Shown: one piece after another, positions 16,623 through 24,956 of the stretch | Numbering within the stretch: position 1 is the stretch's first letter | How the letters are laid out: each line of letters begins with the position of its first letter | Assembly (NCBI GenBank): GCA_019873655.1 | Contig: JAIOAU010000003.1 | Span: forward strand, 124,001-188,000 | Source of the DNA: Chloroflexota bacterium | GTDB taxonomy: Bacteria > Chloroflexota > Anaerolineae > Anaerolineales > Villigracilaceae | Direction: 5' to 3' | Length of the DNA stretch: 64,000 bases | Notes under the pieces: generated by a model | Told to the model about the DNA's origin: nothing | The model's database searches: none | Seen by the model: only the letters and a program-made list of their open reading frames with translations | Translations under genes and position numbers: made by a program

Positions 16623-16780
16623 TTTTCCTCCTAAAAAACGGGTTGGGCAGATTATAACCCGGCAAGCGTTGTTGCCCCGGGAGATTTCGGACGCACCCTG
16701 CATCCTTGCGACTGATCACCTCGCCCCATTTTTTAGACAACCCCCGCTTATCGGGCTAGAAAAATCACCCAAAAAGGCGT

Positions 16781-16809
16781 TTGCATTTGGTTGGTTTCTA
16801 TGCCATAAT
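16781..16809 (+). promoter_or_regulatory. Promoter for small membrane protein operon
   Basis: TTGCAT (16781-16786) and CATAAT (16804-16809) with a 17-bp spacer, 37 bp before the ATG at 16847. Confidence 0.6.
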
Positions 16810-16846
16810 ACATCCAATGACCTTCATTTCTCAAAGGAGAAAAAAC

Positions 16847-17212
16847 ATGTGCCTATTATTTTTTGAGATTGCCCTTTTCGTCACCGGTCTGATAGCAGTC
16901 ATCACGGCGAAACTGCCGCTCAGCAAGAAACTCATTCTCACCGGCCCCAAAGCGCGCATCGCCGGCGGCATTCTGATGCTGCCGATTCCGCTGGCATTGG
17001 GAGCAGGAGTGATCTTGGGCGCTCTCATGGGAACGGGAGCATTGCCCTACAGCGCGCAGGATTACACTCCCTGCGTCGAACTCGCCATCGTCCTGGTGTG
17101 TGTGGCCGCCGCCTATGGGTTTGCCTACGCGAACAAGCCTAGCGAGCCGCCTCCGCAGGGACCTTCTTCCATCCCGCCGCAGGAACCGCCTGCCGTGCCG
17201 CCCGCGCCCTAG
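16847..17212 (+). CDS. Small membrane protein with Pro-rich tail
   Basis: 121 residues, three predicted transmembrane helices (about residues 2-22, 40-68, 78-95) and a cytoplasmic or external tail of PSEPPPQGPSSIPPQEPP type. Start chosen at 16847 because AAAGGAG lies 6-7 bp upstream; the longer frame from 16781 begins inside the promoter. I recognise no family. The next gene starts 18 bp after the stop, so the two form an operon; the Pro-rich tail may anchor a partner. Confidence 0.6.
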   Translation: MCLLFFEIALFVTGLIAVITAKLPLSKKLILTGPKARIAGGILMLPIPLALGAGVILGALMGTGALPYSAQDYTPCVELAIVLVCVAAAYGFAYANKPSEPPPQGPSSIPPQEPPAVPPAP

Positions 17213-17230
17213 TTCAGAAAAGGCGAGTGT

Positions 17231-18301
17231 ATGACCGCCCCTGCGCCCAATCCGATTCAGCAACTGGCCAGTGAAATCAGCGCCCTGCAAAGCAAAATTG
17301 GCCAATTGCAAGCGGGCGTTCGGCTCAAGGATGCCCGCGACGCGGTCGAGGACCTGCAAACCAAAGTCAACGGCATGGCGCAGCGCATCGCCGGCTTGCG
17401 TCAGCGCGGCTACGTCTTCGAGAAAGGACTGGAGGAGAAGGCCGCCGACTTCGTCAAGCAGTGGCAAGGACTCTACCCCTCGATCCAGCAGCAAATCAAC
17501 ATTCAGGCGGCTCAGTTGCAGGCCGCCCTGCGTCCGCTGGAAGCGCAAATGAATCAACTGGGCGGGCTGCGCAACAATCCGGTTGCGGCGCGGCCGCTGG
17601 CGGCCAGCCTGAAAACGGCCGCCGAGACGCTCGAAGGACAGGTCAACGCCGCCGAGCGGACGATCTCGGGTATGTACGACCGCTTCAGCAACGAGGTCTC
17701 GCAAACCGAGCGGCATCTGAACGACATCGACCGCCTCTTGAACGACCTGGCCGAGGCCAGTTTCCAGTTGCTGCCCACCGAAGCCGGGATCGCCTCGGTC
17801 AAAGCCGTCTGGTGCAAGACGGGCAAGGAACAGAAAGACGACCCGGAAGGCGTGCTCTTCCTGACCGACCAGCGCCTGATTTTCGAGCAGAAGGAAGAAG
17901 TAGCGACCAAGAAAGTCTTGTTCGTGGCCACCGAAAAGCAAAAGATTCAGGCGCTGCAGTGGGAAGTTCCGGTGGCGCTGGTGGACCGCGTCCAGACCAG
18001 CAAACAAGGCTTGTTGAAGAACGAGGATCACATCGAGGTGCGGTTCGTCTCCGGCGCGCCGCGCGACGCCGTCCATTTGCACATCTGGGAATCGTGCGAG
18101 CAATGGCAGGGGCTCATCCAGCGGGCCAAGGCCAAGGAATTCGACAAGGATCGGGCAATTGCCCTCGACCAGGCCGAGGTCGAGAAGGTCAAGGCCGCGC
18201 CCAGCAAGTGTCCCTCCTGCGGAGCGACCCTCGACCAGGTCATCTTGCGCGGGCAGGATACGCTCAAGTGCGAATACTGCGGGCATATCATCCGACTCTA
18301 G
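17231..18301 (+). CDS. Coiled-coil / PH-like / zinc-ribbon protein
   Basis: 356 residues in three parts. Residues about 10-190 are helical coiled coil with regular heptads (LASEISALQSKIGQLQ, QTERHLNDIDRLLNDL). Residues about 200-300 look like a bacterial PH/GRAM-type beta domain (GVLFLTDQRLIFEQK, a typical opening of such domains). The C-terminal zinc ribbon is CPSCG...CEYCG with a 20-residue loop. Cytoplasmic. Coupled to the small membrane protein upstream, it might be its soluble partner. No function is established; the domain reading is from sequence patterns alone. Confidence 0.65.
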   Translation: MTAPAPNPIQQLASEISALQSKIGQLQAGVRLKDARDAVEDLQTKVNGMAQRIAGLRQRGYVFEKGLEEKAADFVKQWQGLYPSIQQQINIQAAQLQAALRPLEAQMNQLGGLRNNPVAARPLAASLKTAAETLEGQVNAAERTISGMYDRFSNEVSQTERHLNDIDRLLNDLAEASFQLLPTEAGIASVKAVWCKTGKEQKDDPEGVLFLTDQRLIFEQKEEVATKKVLFVATEKQKIQALQWEVPVALVDRVQTSKQGLLKNEDHIEVRFVSGAPRDAVHLHIWESCEQWQGLIQRAKAKEFDKDRAIALDQAEVEKVKAAPSKCPSCGATLDQVILRGQDTLKCEYCGHIIRL

Positions 18302-18320
18302 CCGCTCTTTTCACACACAA

Positions 18321-18353
18321 AAACTTCCGGGCCTGCGAAAGTCCCGGAAGTTT
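18321..18353. terminator. Bidirectional intrinsic terminator
   Basis: AAACTTCCGGG (18321-18331) and CCCGGAAGTTT (18343-18353) form an 11-bp perfect stem with an 11-nt loop and A/T tails on both sides. It sits between the converging zinc-ribbon gene and the sulfur operon and should end both transcripts. Confidence 0.8.
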
Positions 18354-18376
18354 CGTTTCTGTTGATCGTTCCCGAC

Positions 18377-19654
18377 TCAGCCGCAGCCGCCGCCGGATGG
18401 ACTGCGCCGGCGCTGGAGTTCGATGCGCGGGGTGTATTCGATCTCCCACTCGTGCGGGTTGGGGTCGGCGGCCTCGTAGCGGTCGCCCAACGCGGCCGGG
18501 AAGGAATAATCCAGCCGGTCGACCGCGCCCGGCACGGGGGTCGGGATGATGTCGGCCTCGCCGCGGCCGAAGACGGCGATCCAGTTGTTGATTCCGCCTT
18601 CGAGGATATAGACGTTCGGCACCGCCTCGGCCACCAGCAAACGCCAGGCGTCGGTGGCGGCGGCCTCATCGTTGCTCATCACGACCACGATGGTGCGGTT
18701 GGCGTCCATCGTCAGCAACGAAGGGACGAGATCGGGCAGCCGTTCCAGGGGGACCCAGCGGGCACCGCGGATGTGGAACAGGTTGTAATCGGCCTCGCTG
18801 CGGACGTCGAGCATAATGGTGCTCAAGCGCGGGTCGGCGAGGGTGTTCAAGAGTTCGGCCGGGTGGATCTGCACCAGGCGGCGGGAGAGCACTTCCTCGG
18901 CCGGCAGGGTTACCTTCTCGCCATCCACGGTGCGGGTAAGGGTCGCGCGGGCGTACTTTTCGGCCGTCGTCGGCTCGCCCAGGACGATCACCGCCAGGGC
19001 GATGACGACCAGCGCCGCCGCCCCGAAGATGCGCTGGCGGGGTTCTTTCGTCAGGTCGCGCTTGCCGAAAATGCGCTCCAGCTGCTCGGCCCCCCAGAAC
19101 ATGAACAGGGCCATCAGGACGACCAGCAAGACCATGACGCCGGTCGGCAGATGGAAGACGTCCATGAGGGTCAGGCGGCCGTAATAGCCGCTGGTGTTCC
19201 ACCACGTCCAGTACCAGTCCACCGTCTCGCCGAAACTCCAGATGCCAAAGAGGACGCCCAGGGCGAAGAAGATGCCGTCAATTTTGAGCGTGGCCGCCGA
19301 GACGAGCGAGGTGCCGGGACAGAAACCGCCGATGATGAAACCGACGCCCATGATCAGGCCGCCGAGGATGCCCGGCCAGAGATGGGTTTCGGGCACATAG
19401 ACCAGGTTGAAGTCGAGAATGCCGATGGCGGAGGAGAAAAAGACCAGCACCATGGCGGTCACGATGGCCCCGAACATGACCTTGAGAACGGTCAATTCCG
19501 TGAAATAGAATTGGGCGGCCAGTTTCTTCGAGTTGCCGAAGCCGGAACTTTCCAGCACGAAGCCGAAGAAGAAGCCGATCACGCCAAAGACCAGATAGGT
19601 CCAGGGGTTTTCGCTCAGCGGACGCAGGAAGGGTTCGAGGGGAAAGAGGTTCAT
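18377..19654 (-). CDS. YeeE/YedE transporter fused to rhodanese-like domain
   Basis: 425 residues. The first half (about 1-230) is a YeeE/YedE (DUF395) membrane protein, a family that includes the TsuA thiosulfate importers; the family Cys motif is visible in IIGGFCPGTSL. The second half (about 255-380) is rhodanese-like (IMLDVRSEADYNLFHIRGA). The catalytic loop reads IVVVMSNDEAAATDAW, with Ser-Asn where rhodaneses have the sulfur-carrying Cys, so this domain probably binds rather than transfers sulfur. The C-terminus ends GGGCG, with a Cys two residues from the end. Last gene of the sulfur operon, 12 bp after its partner. Confidence 0.8.
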   Translation of the reverse strand: MNLFPLEPFLRPLSENPWTYLVFGVIGFFFGFVLESSGFGNSKKLAAQFYFTELTVLKVMFGAIVTAMVLVFFSSAIGILDFNLVYVPETHLWPGILGGLIMGVGFIIGGFCPGTSLVSAATLKIDGIFFALGVLFGIWSFGETVDWYWTWWNTSGYYGRLTLMDVFHLPTGVMVLLVVLMALFMFWGAEQLERIFGKRDLTKEPRQRIFGAAALVVIALAVIVLGEPTTAEKYARATLTRTVDGEKVTLPAEEVLSRRLVQIHPAELLNTLADPRLSTIMLDVRSEADYNLFHIRGARWVPLERLPDLVPSLLTMDANRTIVVVMSNDEAAATDAWRLLVAEAVPNVYILEGGINNWIAVFGRGEADIIPTPVPGAVDRLDYSFPAALGDRYEAADPNPHEWEIEYTPRIELQRRRSPSGGGCG

Positions 19655-19666
19655 GACGCGCCTCCC

Positions 19667-20221
19667 TCAGTTCCAGAATTTGCGCAGGAAATAGGCCAGG
19701 GCATAGGCGCTGGCAAAGATGCACATCATCAAGGCCCAGGAGCCAGCCGAGAGGACCGCTCCGCCCGAAAGCGCCTGGCCGGAGGTGCAGCCGCGCGCCA
19801 TGCGCGCCCCATATGCCATGATCGCGCCGCCGGCAAAGGCCATGAACAGGCGCAGTCCGTTCGAGACGCGCGGCCCCTTGTTGATTTCGGGCCGCAGACG
19901 GCCGTTGATCAGGCCGGAGACGAAACCGCCTACGATCGCGCCCAACACCACCGGCACGCTCCAGTCATCGAGCGGATTGAGATCGCCGCCGGCCAGTTTG
20001 AGCAGATAGGGCGTGCGGTCGATGTGGCCGGGGACGATGGCGTCCTCTCCGGCGGCGATCAGGCGGTTGAGGCCGCCCGAAGCGCCCAGGCCGTTGCGGG
20101 TCAGCAAAAAGGCCACGAAGAGGACGAGTCCGAGCAGCGCGCCGCCCAGATAGGGGTGGATGTAGGGCTTCTCGCGGATGCCAAACAACCCTTTTCTTGG
20201 TTTCTCAGGAGCGACAGCCAT
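19667..20221 (-). CDS. YeeE/YedE family membrane protein
   Basis: 184 residues, about four transmembrane helices. The signature ARMARGCTSGQALSGG is the classic second Cys motif of YeeE/YedE proteins. Together with the downstream fusion protein it makes up the two halves of a DUF395 system, likely moving thiosulfate or another reduced sulfur species across the membrane. It sits 15 bp after the heptaheme cytochrome gene, in one operon; GGAG is well placed before the start. Confidence 0.85.
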   Translation of the reverse strand: MAVAPEKPRKGLFGIREKPYIHPYLGGALLGLVLFVAFLLTRNGLGASGGLNRLIAAGEDAIVPGHIDRTPYLLKLAGGDLNPLDDWSVPVVLGAIVGGFVSGLINGRLRPEINKGPRVSNGLRLFMAFAGGAIMAYGARMARGCTSGQALSGGAVLSAGSWALMMCIFASAYALAYFLRKFWN

Positions 20222-20236
20222 TCCTCACTTCTCCTT

Positions 20237-22996
20237 TCAGCGAGATTCCGATTCTTCCGCCGGCTGATGTTCCTCGACATCTTCCCAACCGGTGACCATG
20301 GCTTTGATGCTGTCGAGGGGACGCGGGCCGCCGGTCGTGGTCAGGTAAACGTGGGCCACGATGAAAGCGGCAAAGAGCCAGGCGATCAGCGTGTGAAGGG
20401 GCGCCAGGACAGGCAAGCCGCCCAGCGCGCCGGCCAACTGCGGCCAACGCTGGACGCCCCACATCAGGATGCCGGTCAGGCCCTGGAGCGGCAGCAAGAC
20501 GTTCAAGATCGCAATGTAGGTCACCTGTTGGAGCGGATTCATCTTCCGCTCCGGGCTTTTCTCGAAGGGATGCGGTTCGTGCCGGAAGATGCCGCGCAGG
20601 TAATAGAGCGCTTGCCGAATGGCGTCGTCGAAGAAGCCGCGCGGCCGGGGCAGGAACTGTTTAATCTTGCCGCTGGCCAGATGATAGAACAACGACAAGG
20701 CGGCGTTGAGCGCCAGCAAGACGGCCAGCACATTGTGCATGACCACCATGCCGCGGAACGAGAAGATTCCAAACATATCCGGCCGGTGAATAATGAGGCC
20801 GCTGAAGAGCAGCAGGACGATCGCCACGGTTTGCAGCCAATGCCACAACCGCTCATAGGCTTCGTACATGTACACGCGCTTGAGGCGCGGCGTGTGCTTC
20901 GGGCGGCGCAGCGAGGCGTAGAACCGCAAGCCGCTGTGACCGGCCACCGCGCCGAGGACGCCCAGGAAGAGCAGGCCACCGGTCCAATCCACCCAGGCGA
21001 CGCGGCTGTGGCCGAAGATGTACGTATCCGCCGGCTCGGGTCGGAAATACAGGGCGCCGTCTTCTCCTACATAGACTTCGCCGTCTATCGAAGCGTTGGT
21101 TTCGTTCACCAACTCGGGAACGGTGCCGTTCGGCGCGTAGGCAGCCAGGCGGATGGGCTGTGTAACGCGCGATTGCGAGGTGTGGCAGGTCTCGCAGTCC
21201 TGGAGCGCCCATTCGCCGGCGGCGACGTTGTGATTGACGCTGTAAGGATAGACCTGGCCAACGATGCGCGGCTCGGCCAGCCCCAGCCCGCGCAGACGGG
21301 CCGCGACCGCCGCCTGCTTCGCGTCCGAATCGATGACCAATTCGGCGGAGGTCAAGCGGCCGTCGCCGTCGGCGTCGAAGGCCGCCAGAATCTGGGGCGC
21401 GTATTCGTCGCCGTCGAAGTAAGCCGCCTGCAAATCCACCTGGCGGACGGGTAGCGTCTGGCCGCTGGAATCTTCATAGACCCAGAACCAGACCGTGATC
21501 AGATTGTACGGAGCCAGCAGCGTGTCGCCGTCCACGTTCTGGCGCTGCAACAAGACCGGCCGATAGCCGCTGACCAGTTGAGTCGGCGAGTCGCCCAGCC
21601 CTTCCACGCCGCGGCAGGCCACCGCCGGTTGTTCGTCGGCGGTCAAGACCGTCCAATCGTAGGACTGGATGGCGGGCGCATACAACTGAGGAATGTGACA
21701 GGTCTCGCAGGCCACGACTTCCATGTGGCGGGCGGTGTAGGGCAGCCAATCGGCGTGGGTGACCAGGGCGTCGTGACACGATTCGCAGCGCCGCATCGTG
21801 CCTTTCAACTCCGGGGCTACATTGTATTGGGCGCTCTGGCCGCGGGCGAAATTGTGGTCGGGACGCAGCAAATATTCTCCCAACTCGAGCCGGCGCGGGT
21901 CGAAGATCAGGCCCGCCGGACGCGTCTCCGCCGATTCGGTGTAATAGACCGGATTGTTGAGCGAGAAGTGACAATCAGTGCAGTCCAATTGCCGCTCGGC
22001 GTGGATATCCCAGGAGCGGCTGAGGTCGCCCTTGCCCTGCAAATTGACGCCCGACTGGTTGATTCGGCGCGGCGAAATGACCTGCCCGGTGAGCGCCGTC
22101 TGCGGATAGGCCAGGTCGTTGCAGGCCGGAAGGGTCAGCGGGGCGTCGGTCGTCTGAACGACGCCGTGACAGGCGGCGCAATTGGCATTGGTGGGGTCTT
22201 GAATCCCCACGTATTCCGGCAGGAGTTTGCCCTCGGCGTCGAACGCAGCCGGATTCCAGATGTACGCGCCGCTGGCCGAACGAGACAGCAGACCGGAGCC
22301 TGCCAGGGTGGCCGTGTTGGCCCAGGCGAAGTTCCCGGATCGAATGGCGTCCACACGGGCAGCGTTGTTCGGCGTCTCGGTGTGGCACAGGAAGCAGTTC
22401 ATTTCGATGACGCCCGATTCGCGCCAATCCCAGGCGACCGGCTGGCCGGTTTCGGGATCGAGGATGGCCGCGTCCGGGTTGTCCGCAGCGGGTGTTTCGT
22501 CCAGGAGCGGAGTTCCGGCGCGAGAGGTGGTCGCCGGGCCGCCGCCCACGTGGAGGGGGCCGTAGAGGAGCACCCATTCGGGCGTCCCCAAATCGAAGCG
22601 CTCGTCGCCGGGGCGCGAGAGATAGCGATAGACCAGCGGGTCCCAGCCGCCGTAAGCGCCGCCGCTCAGACTCCAACCGCCGGCGGCCGCGCCCTGAACG
22701 GCGAGAACCTCGCTCAGGCCGACATCGACATGATAACTGTGACCGGCGATGAATTCGGTGTCATGGCATTGGCCGCAGGTCCGCATGGTCGAGACCGGCG
22801 CGCCGCTTTCGAGGACGTTGACGCCGTTGGCATCGAGCAGAGCAAAGGTCGGGTGCAACGGCGAGGCCTGGGCCGCGGGGACCTCCGAACCGCCCGCGGC
22901 GACGCGGGCAATCCCCAACCCCAGGACGGTCAGCGCCAGCAGCGCGCCGCCCAGGCCAATCCATATCCGAGGAGACAGGCGTCGAAACATAGGCAT
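20237..22996 (-). CDS. Heptaheme cytochrome c fused to b-type membrane cytochrome
   Basis: 919 residues. A signal anchor (residues 11-33) leads to an exported domain with seven CxxCH heme sites: CGQCH 74, CFLCH 201, CAACH 273, CTDCH 339, CESCH 404, CETCH 430 and CETCH 601. An EF-hand-like loop (DADGDGRLTSAE, 541-552) lies between hemes 6 and 7. Residues about 670-890 form a four-to-five-helix cytochrome b domain (RLWHWLQ, VMHNVLA, PLHTLIAW, VAHVYL supply heme histidines) like thiosulfate reductase or formate dehydrogenase b subunits. I infer a quinone-linked electron conduit feeding or draining the octaheme enzyme encoded upstream. A single polypeptide linking quinone pool and multiheme chain is uncommon. 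Confidence 0.88.
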   Translation of the reverse strand: MPMFRRLSPRIWIGLGGALLALTVLGLGIARVAAGGSEVPAAQASPLHPTFALLDANGVNVLESGAPVSTMRTCGQCHDTEFIAGHSYHVDVGLSEVLAVQGAAAGGWSLSGGAYGGWDPLVYRYLSRPGDERFDLGTPEWVLLYGPLHVGGGPATTSRAGTPLLDETPAADNPDAAILDPETGQPVAWDWRESGVIEMNCFLCHTETPNNAARVDAIRSGNFAWANTATLAGSGLLSRSASGAYIWNPAAFDAEGKLLPEYVGIQDPTNANCAACHGVVQTTDAPLTLPACNDLAYPQTALTGQVISPRRINQSGVNLQGKGDLSRSWDIHAERQLDCTDCHFSLNNPVYYTESAETRPAGLIFDPRRLELGEYLLRPDHNFARGQSAQYNVAPELKGTMRRCESCHDALVTHADWLPYTARHMEVVACETCHIPQLYAPAIQSYDWTVLTADEQPAVACRGVEGLGDSPTQLVSGYRPVLLQRQNVDGDTLLAPYNLITVWFWVYEDSSGQTLPVRQVDLQAAYFDGDEYAPQILAAFDADGDGRLTSAELVIDSDAKQAAVAARLRGLGLAEPRIVGQVYPYSVNHNVAAGEWALQDCETCHTSQSRVTQPIRLAAYAPNGTVPELVNETNASIDGEVYVGEDGALYFRPEPADTYIFGHSRVAWVDWTGGLLFLGVLGAVAGHSGLRFYASLRRPKHTPRLKRVYMYEAYERLWHWLQTVAIVLLLFSGLIIHRPDMFGIFSFRGMVVMHNVLAVLLALNAALSLFYHLASGKIKQFLPRPRGFFDDAIRQALYYLRGIFRHEPHPFEKSPERKMNPLQQVTYIAILNVLLPLQGLTGILMWGVQRWPQLAGALGGLPVLAPLHTLIAWLFAAFIVAHVYLTTTGGPRPLDSIKAMVTGWEDVEEHQPAEESESR

Positions 22997-23014
22997 GGTG
23001 TCATCCCTCCCAGG

Positions 23015-24460
23015 CTAGGGTGTGCGGAAACGGCCGCCCCACTCGATGGGGTCGCCAGGATAGCCCAGGGCGCGCCAGTCCAGGCGTCCCTCTGCGCCGT
23101 GACAGTCCGCGCATTGCAAGGCGTTTTCGGCCGGCTGAACCATGTGGGTGGTCGGCCAATACATCCAGGTCTCGGTGAAGCCGTACTCGCCGCTGTAGGG
23201 CAGGCCAACGATTTGCTCTGCGAGTCGGAAAGCGTTTTGCCAGTCGAAATTGGTCCAGTATCCATCCGGCCCGGCGGTAATTGGAGCCAGCAAGTAATTG
23301 TAGTTCAGGTCGTAAGGCTGGATCGCGACGTGTAATTTGAAGGGGTAGATGCGGGCAGTGGGATCGTTGATGCTGCCAGCAGGAATGTTGATGTAAGTAA
23401 TCCCATCGGGATTGATCGGATCGCCCAGGAGATAGCGATATTCAAGATTGCCGTTGAACCACAAATATTGTGGAATGACATCCGACTCATAGACAAATGA
23501 GCCTTTGATCTTCAAGTAGGTGTAGTGGTCTTCGGGCAAATCCTGGCCGGCCGTGGACCAATCCCAGAAGATTTTGGTCGGTTCTTGCGGAGAAATGACC
23601 GGGATGTGGCAGGTCTGACAGGCCACCGACTGGACGTGGGCGTTGATGCGCTCGTCGGCGTGCAGATTCTCGGAGTGGCAATTCGTGCAGGCCACCTGCT
23701 CGGCCGGGTCGATGCGGTAATTATCCGCCATCAGCCGGCCGCGGATTTGATGATCCACCGTGATATGACAATCGGTGCAGAGAAAATTATTGGTATTGCC
23801 CATGTGAACATCCAGTTCATCATCGGCCAGGTACAGGCTCTCGGCCAGATCGCCGTGTTTGACATCGTTGCCGCCGCCGCCGTTGAAGTGGCAATACCCG
23901 CAATTTTCGCGGGTCGGGATGCCAACGCTGCGCGCCGCCGCCAACAGGTCCACGCCCTCGGCCGGGTTGCCGTAATCGCCGCGGGCATAGAGGCTCATGT
24001 CGGCGTGACAGATGAGACAATCCACATTCTCCTCGGCCGAGAAATCGTAGGCCACGCCGTCCTGCCAGTTGTAGCCGATGTGGCAGGTCATGCACTGGCG
24101 CTGATTGCCCTGGGCGCTGATGCAGAAGTTGTTGATCTGATTGATTTTGCCGATCGTCACCGGTTCATCGCGCCACGGGACCTCGAAGGGTTCGCTCTCC
24201 CAGGTCCAGTGAGTGGTCGCCATGATTTGAGCCGCCGAGTCGGGGTGGCATTCGAGACAGGCGCGGGTCACATCCTGCGGCGTCTCGAACGGCCCGCGGA
24301 CAATGTTGGCGTGGCTGGTGTGAACCGGGTGCTGCGGCAGCCCGGCCCAGGGGTCGTCCGCCGGCGCGGCGCTGCGCGGCCAGAAGTAGATGACAGGAAC
24401 CAGAACGATCAAAAGAATACCTATCCCGCCAAGGAGCCAGAATGGTTTGACCTTTTTCAT
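23015..24460 (-). CDS. Octaheme c-type cytochrome, tetrathionate reductase (OTR) family
   Basis: 481 residues with an N-terminal membrane anchor (8-27) and eight CxxCH motifs at residues 68, 123, 148, 187, 228, 258, 281 and 450. Family words match the Shewanella octaheme tetrathionate reductase group: THWTWESEPF, GKINQINNFC, CHIGYNW, CGYCHFNGGGGNDVKHGDL, DVHM. In the characterised enzyme a lysine ligates the substrate-binding heme; K105, ahead of the second heme site, or a nearby lysine is the candidate here (inference). It may reduce tetrathionate, nitrite or hydroxylamine in vitro; the YeeE neighbours favour a sulfur oxyanion. It acts outside the cytoplasmic membrane. Confidence 0.9.
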   Translation of the reverse strand: MKKVKPFWLLGGIGILLIVLVPVIYFWPRSAAPADDPWAGLPQHPVHTSHANIVRGPFETPQDVTRACLECHPDSAAQIMATTHWTWESEPFEVPWRDEPVTIGKINQINNFCISAQGNQRQCMTCHIGYNWQDGVAYDFSAEENVDCLICHADMSLYARGDYGNPAEGVDLLAAARSVGIPTRENCGYCHFNGGGGNDVKHGDLAESLYLADDELDVHMGNTNNFLCTDCHITVDHQIRGRLMADNYRIDPAEQVACTNCHSENLHADERINAHVQSVACQTCHIPVISPQEPTKIFWDWSTAGQDLPEDHYTYLKIKGSFVYESDVIPQYLWFNGNLEYRYLLGDPINPDGITYINIPAGSINDPTARIYPFKLHVAIQPYDLNYNYLLAPITAGPDGYWTNFDWQNAFRLAEQIVGLPYSGEYGFTETWMYWPTTHMVQPAENALQCADCHGAEGRLDWRALGYPGDPIEWGGRFRTP

Positions 24461-24466
24461 TTGTAC

Positions 24467-24823
24467 CTATCTCCTCGATGCGACAGTTTCCCGATTGCCG
24501 GTAACTAAACTGGCCTGGAACTGGACGCGCTCGCGCATGATGGCGCGCAGAATGTCGAGCGCCTCGATCACCCGCCGGTCGGCCAGCGAATAGACCACCA
24601 TCGCCCCCTGGCGGGTCGCCAACACCACGCCTCGTTCGCGCAAGATCTTCAAATGCCGAGACACCGACGGCTGGGGAAGATTCAGTTCCTGGGTCAATTC
24701 GGTGACGTTACGCGGACGCTCGTCCAAAATGTACAGGATGAGCATCCGCGTCGGATCTACCAATGCGGAGCAGAAATCGGCATGCAGGGTATTGATTTCC
24801 TGGGAAAGGGTTGCAATATCCAT
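24467..24823 (-). CDS. ArsR/SmtB-family repressor of the sulfur operon
   Basis: 118 residues, winged helix: LVDPTRMLILYIL, NVTELTQELNLPQPSVSRHLKILRERGVV (recognition region), QGAMVVYSL (wing). Only one cysteine (C18, in ADFCSAL), so the paired-Cys chemistry of SqrR/BigR-type sulfur sensors is absent, as is an obvious metal-binding cluster; the signal is unknown. First gene of the operon, six bases before the octaheme cytochrome gene. A dyad at 24830-24852 overlaps its own promoter region, so it very likely represses its own operon. Confidence 0.88.
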   Translation of the reverse strand: MDIATLSQEINTLHADFCSALVDPTRMLILYILDERPRNVTELTQELNLPQPSVSRHLKILRERGVVLATRQGAMVVYSLADRRVIEALDILRAIMRERVQFQASLVTGNRETVASRR

Positions 24824-24829
24824 ATCACA

Positions 24830-24852
24830 ATATTCGGATAAGCGAATATCCG
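24830..24852. promoter_or_regulatory. ArsR operator upstream of sulfur operon
   Basis: Perfect inverted repeat ATATTCG (24830-24836), GATAAG, CGAATAT (24843-24849). Interleaved with it is a second inverted repeat, CGGATA (24835-24840) and TATCCG (24847-24852), also with a 6-bp spacer. It begins 7 bp before the arsR start codon, where it would block transcription or translation initiation. AT-rich 7-6-7 dyads are typical ArsR-family sites. Confidence 0.65.
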
Positions 24853-24956
24853 ATTGTCTTAATCATATTCCCCCCCGCCCTCGAAGCATAGTGTTTTTTG
24901 TCACATAAAAAAGATGACATCCCCCGATCTCCCCCTCCTGCCCCATCCACGCAGCC

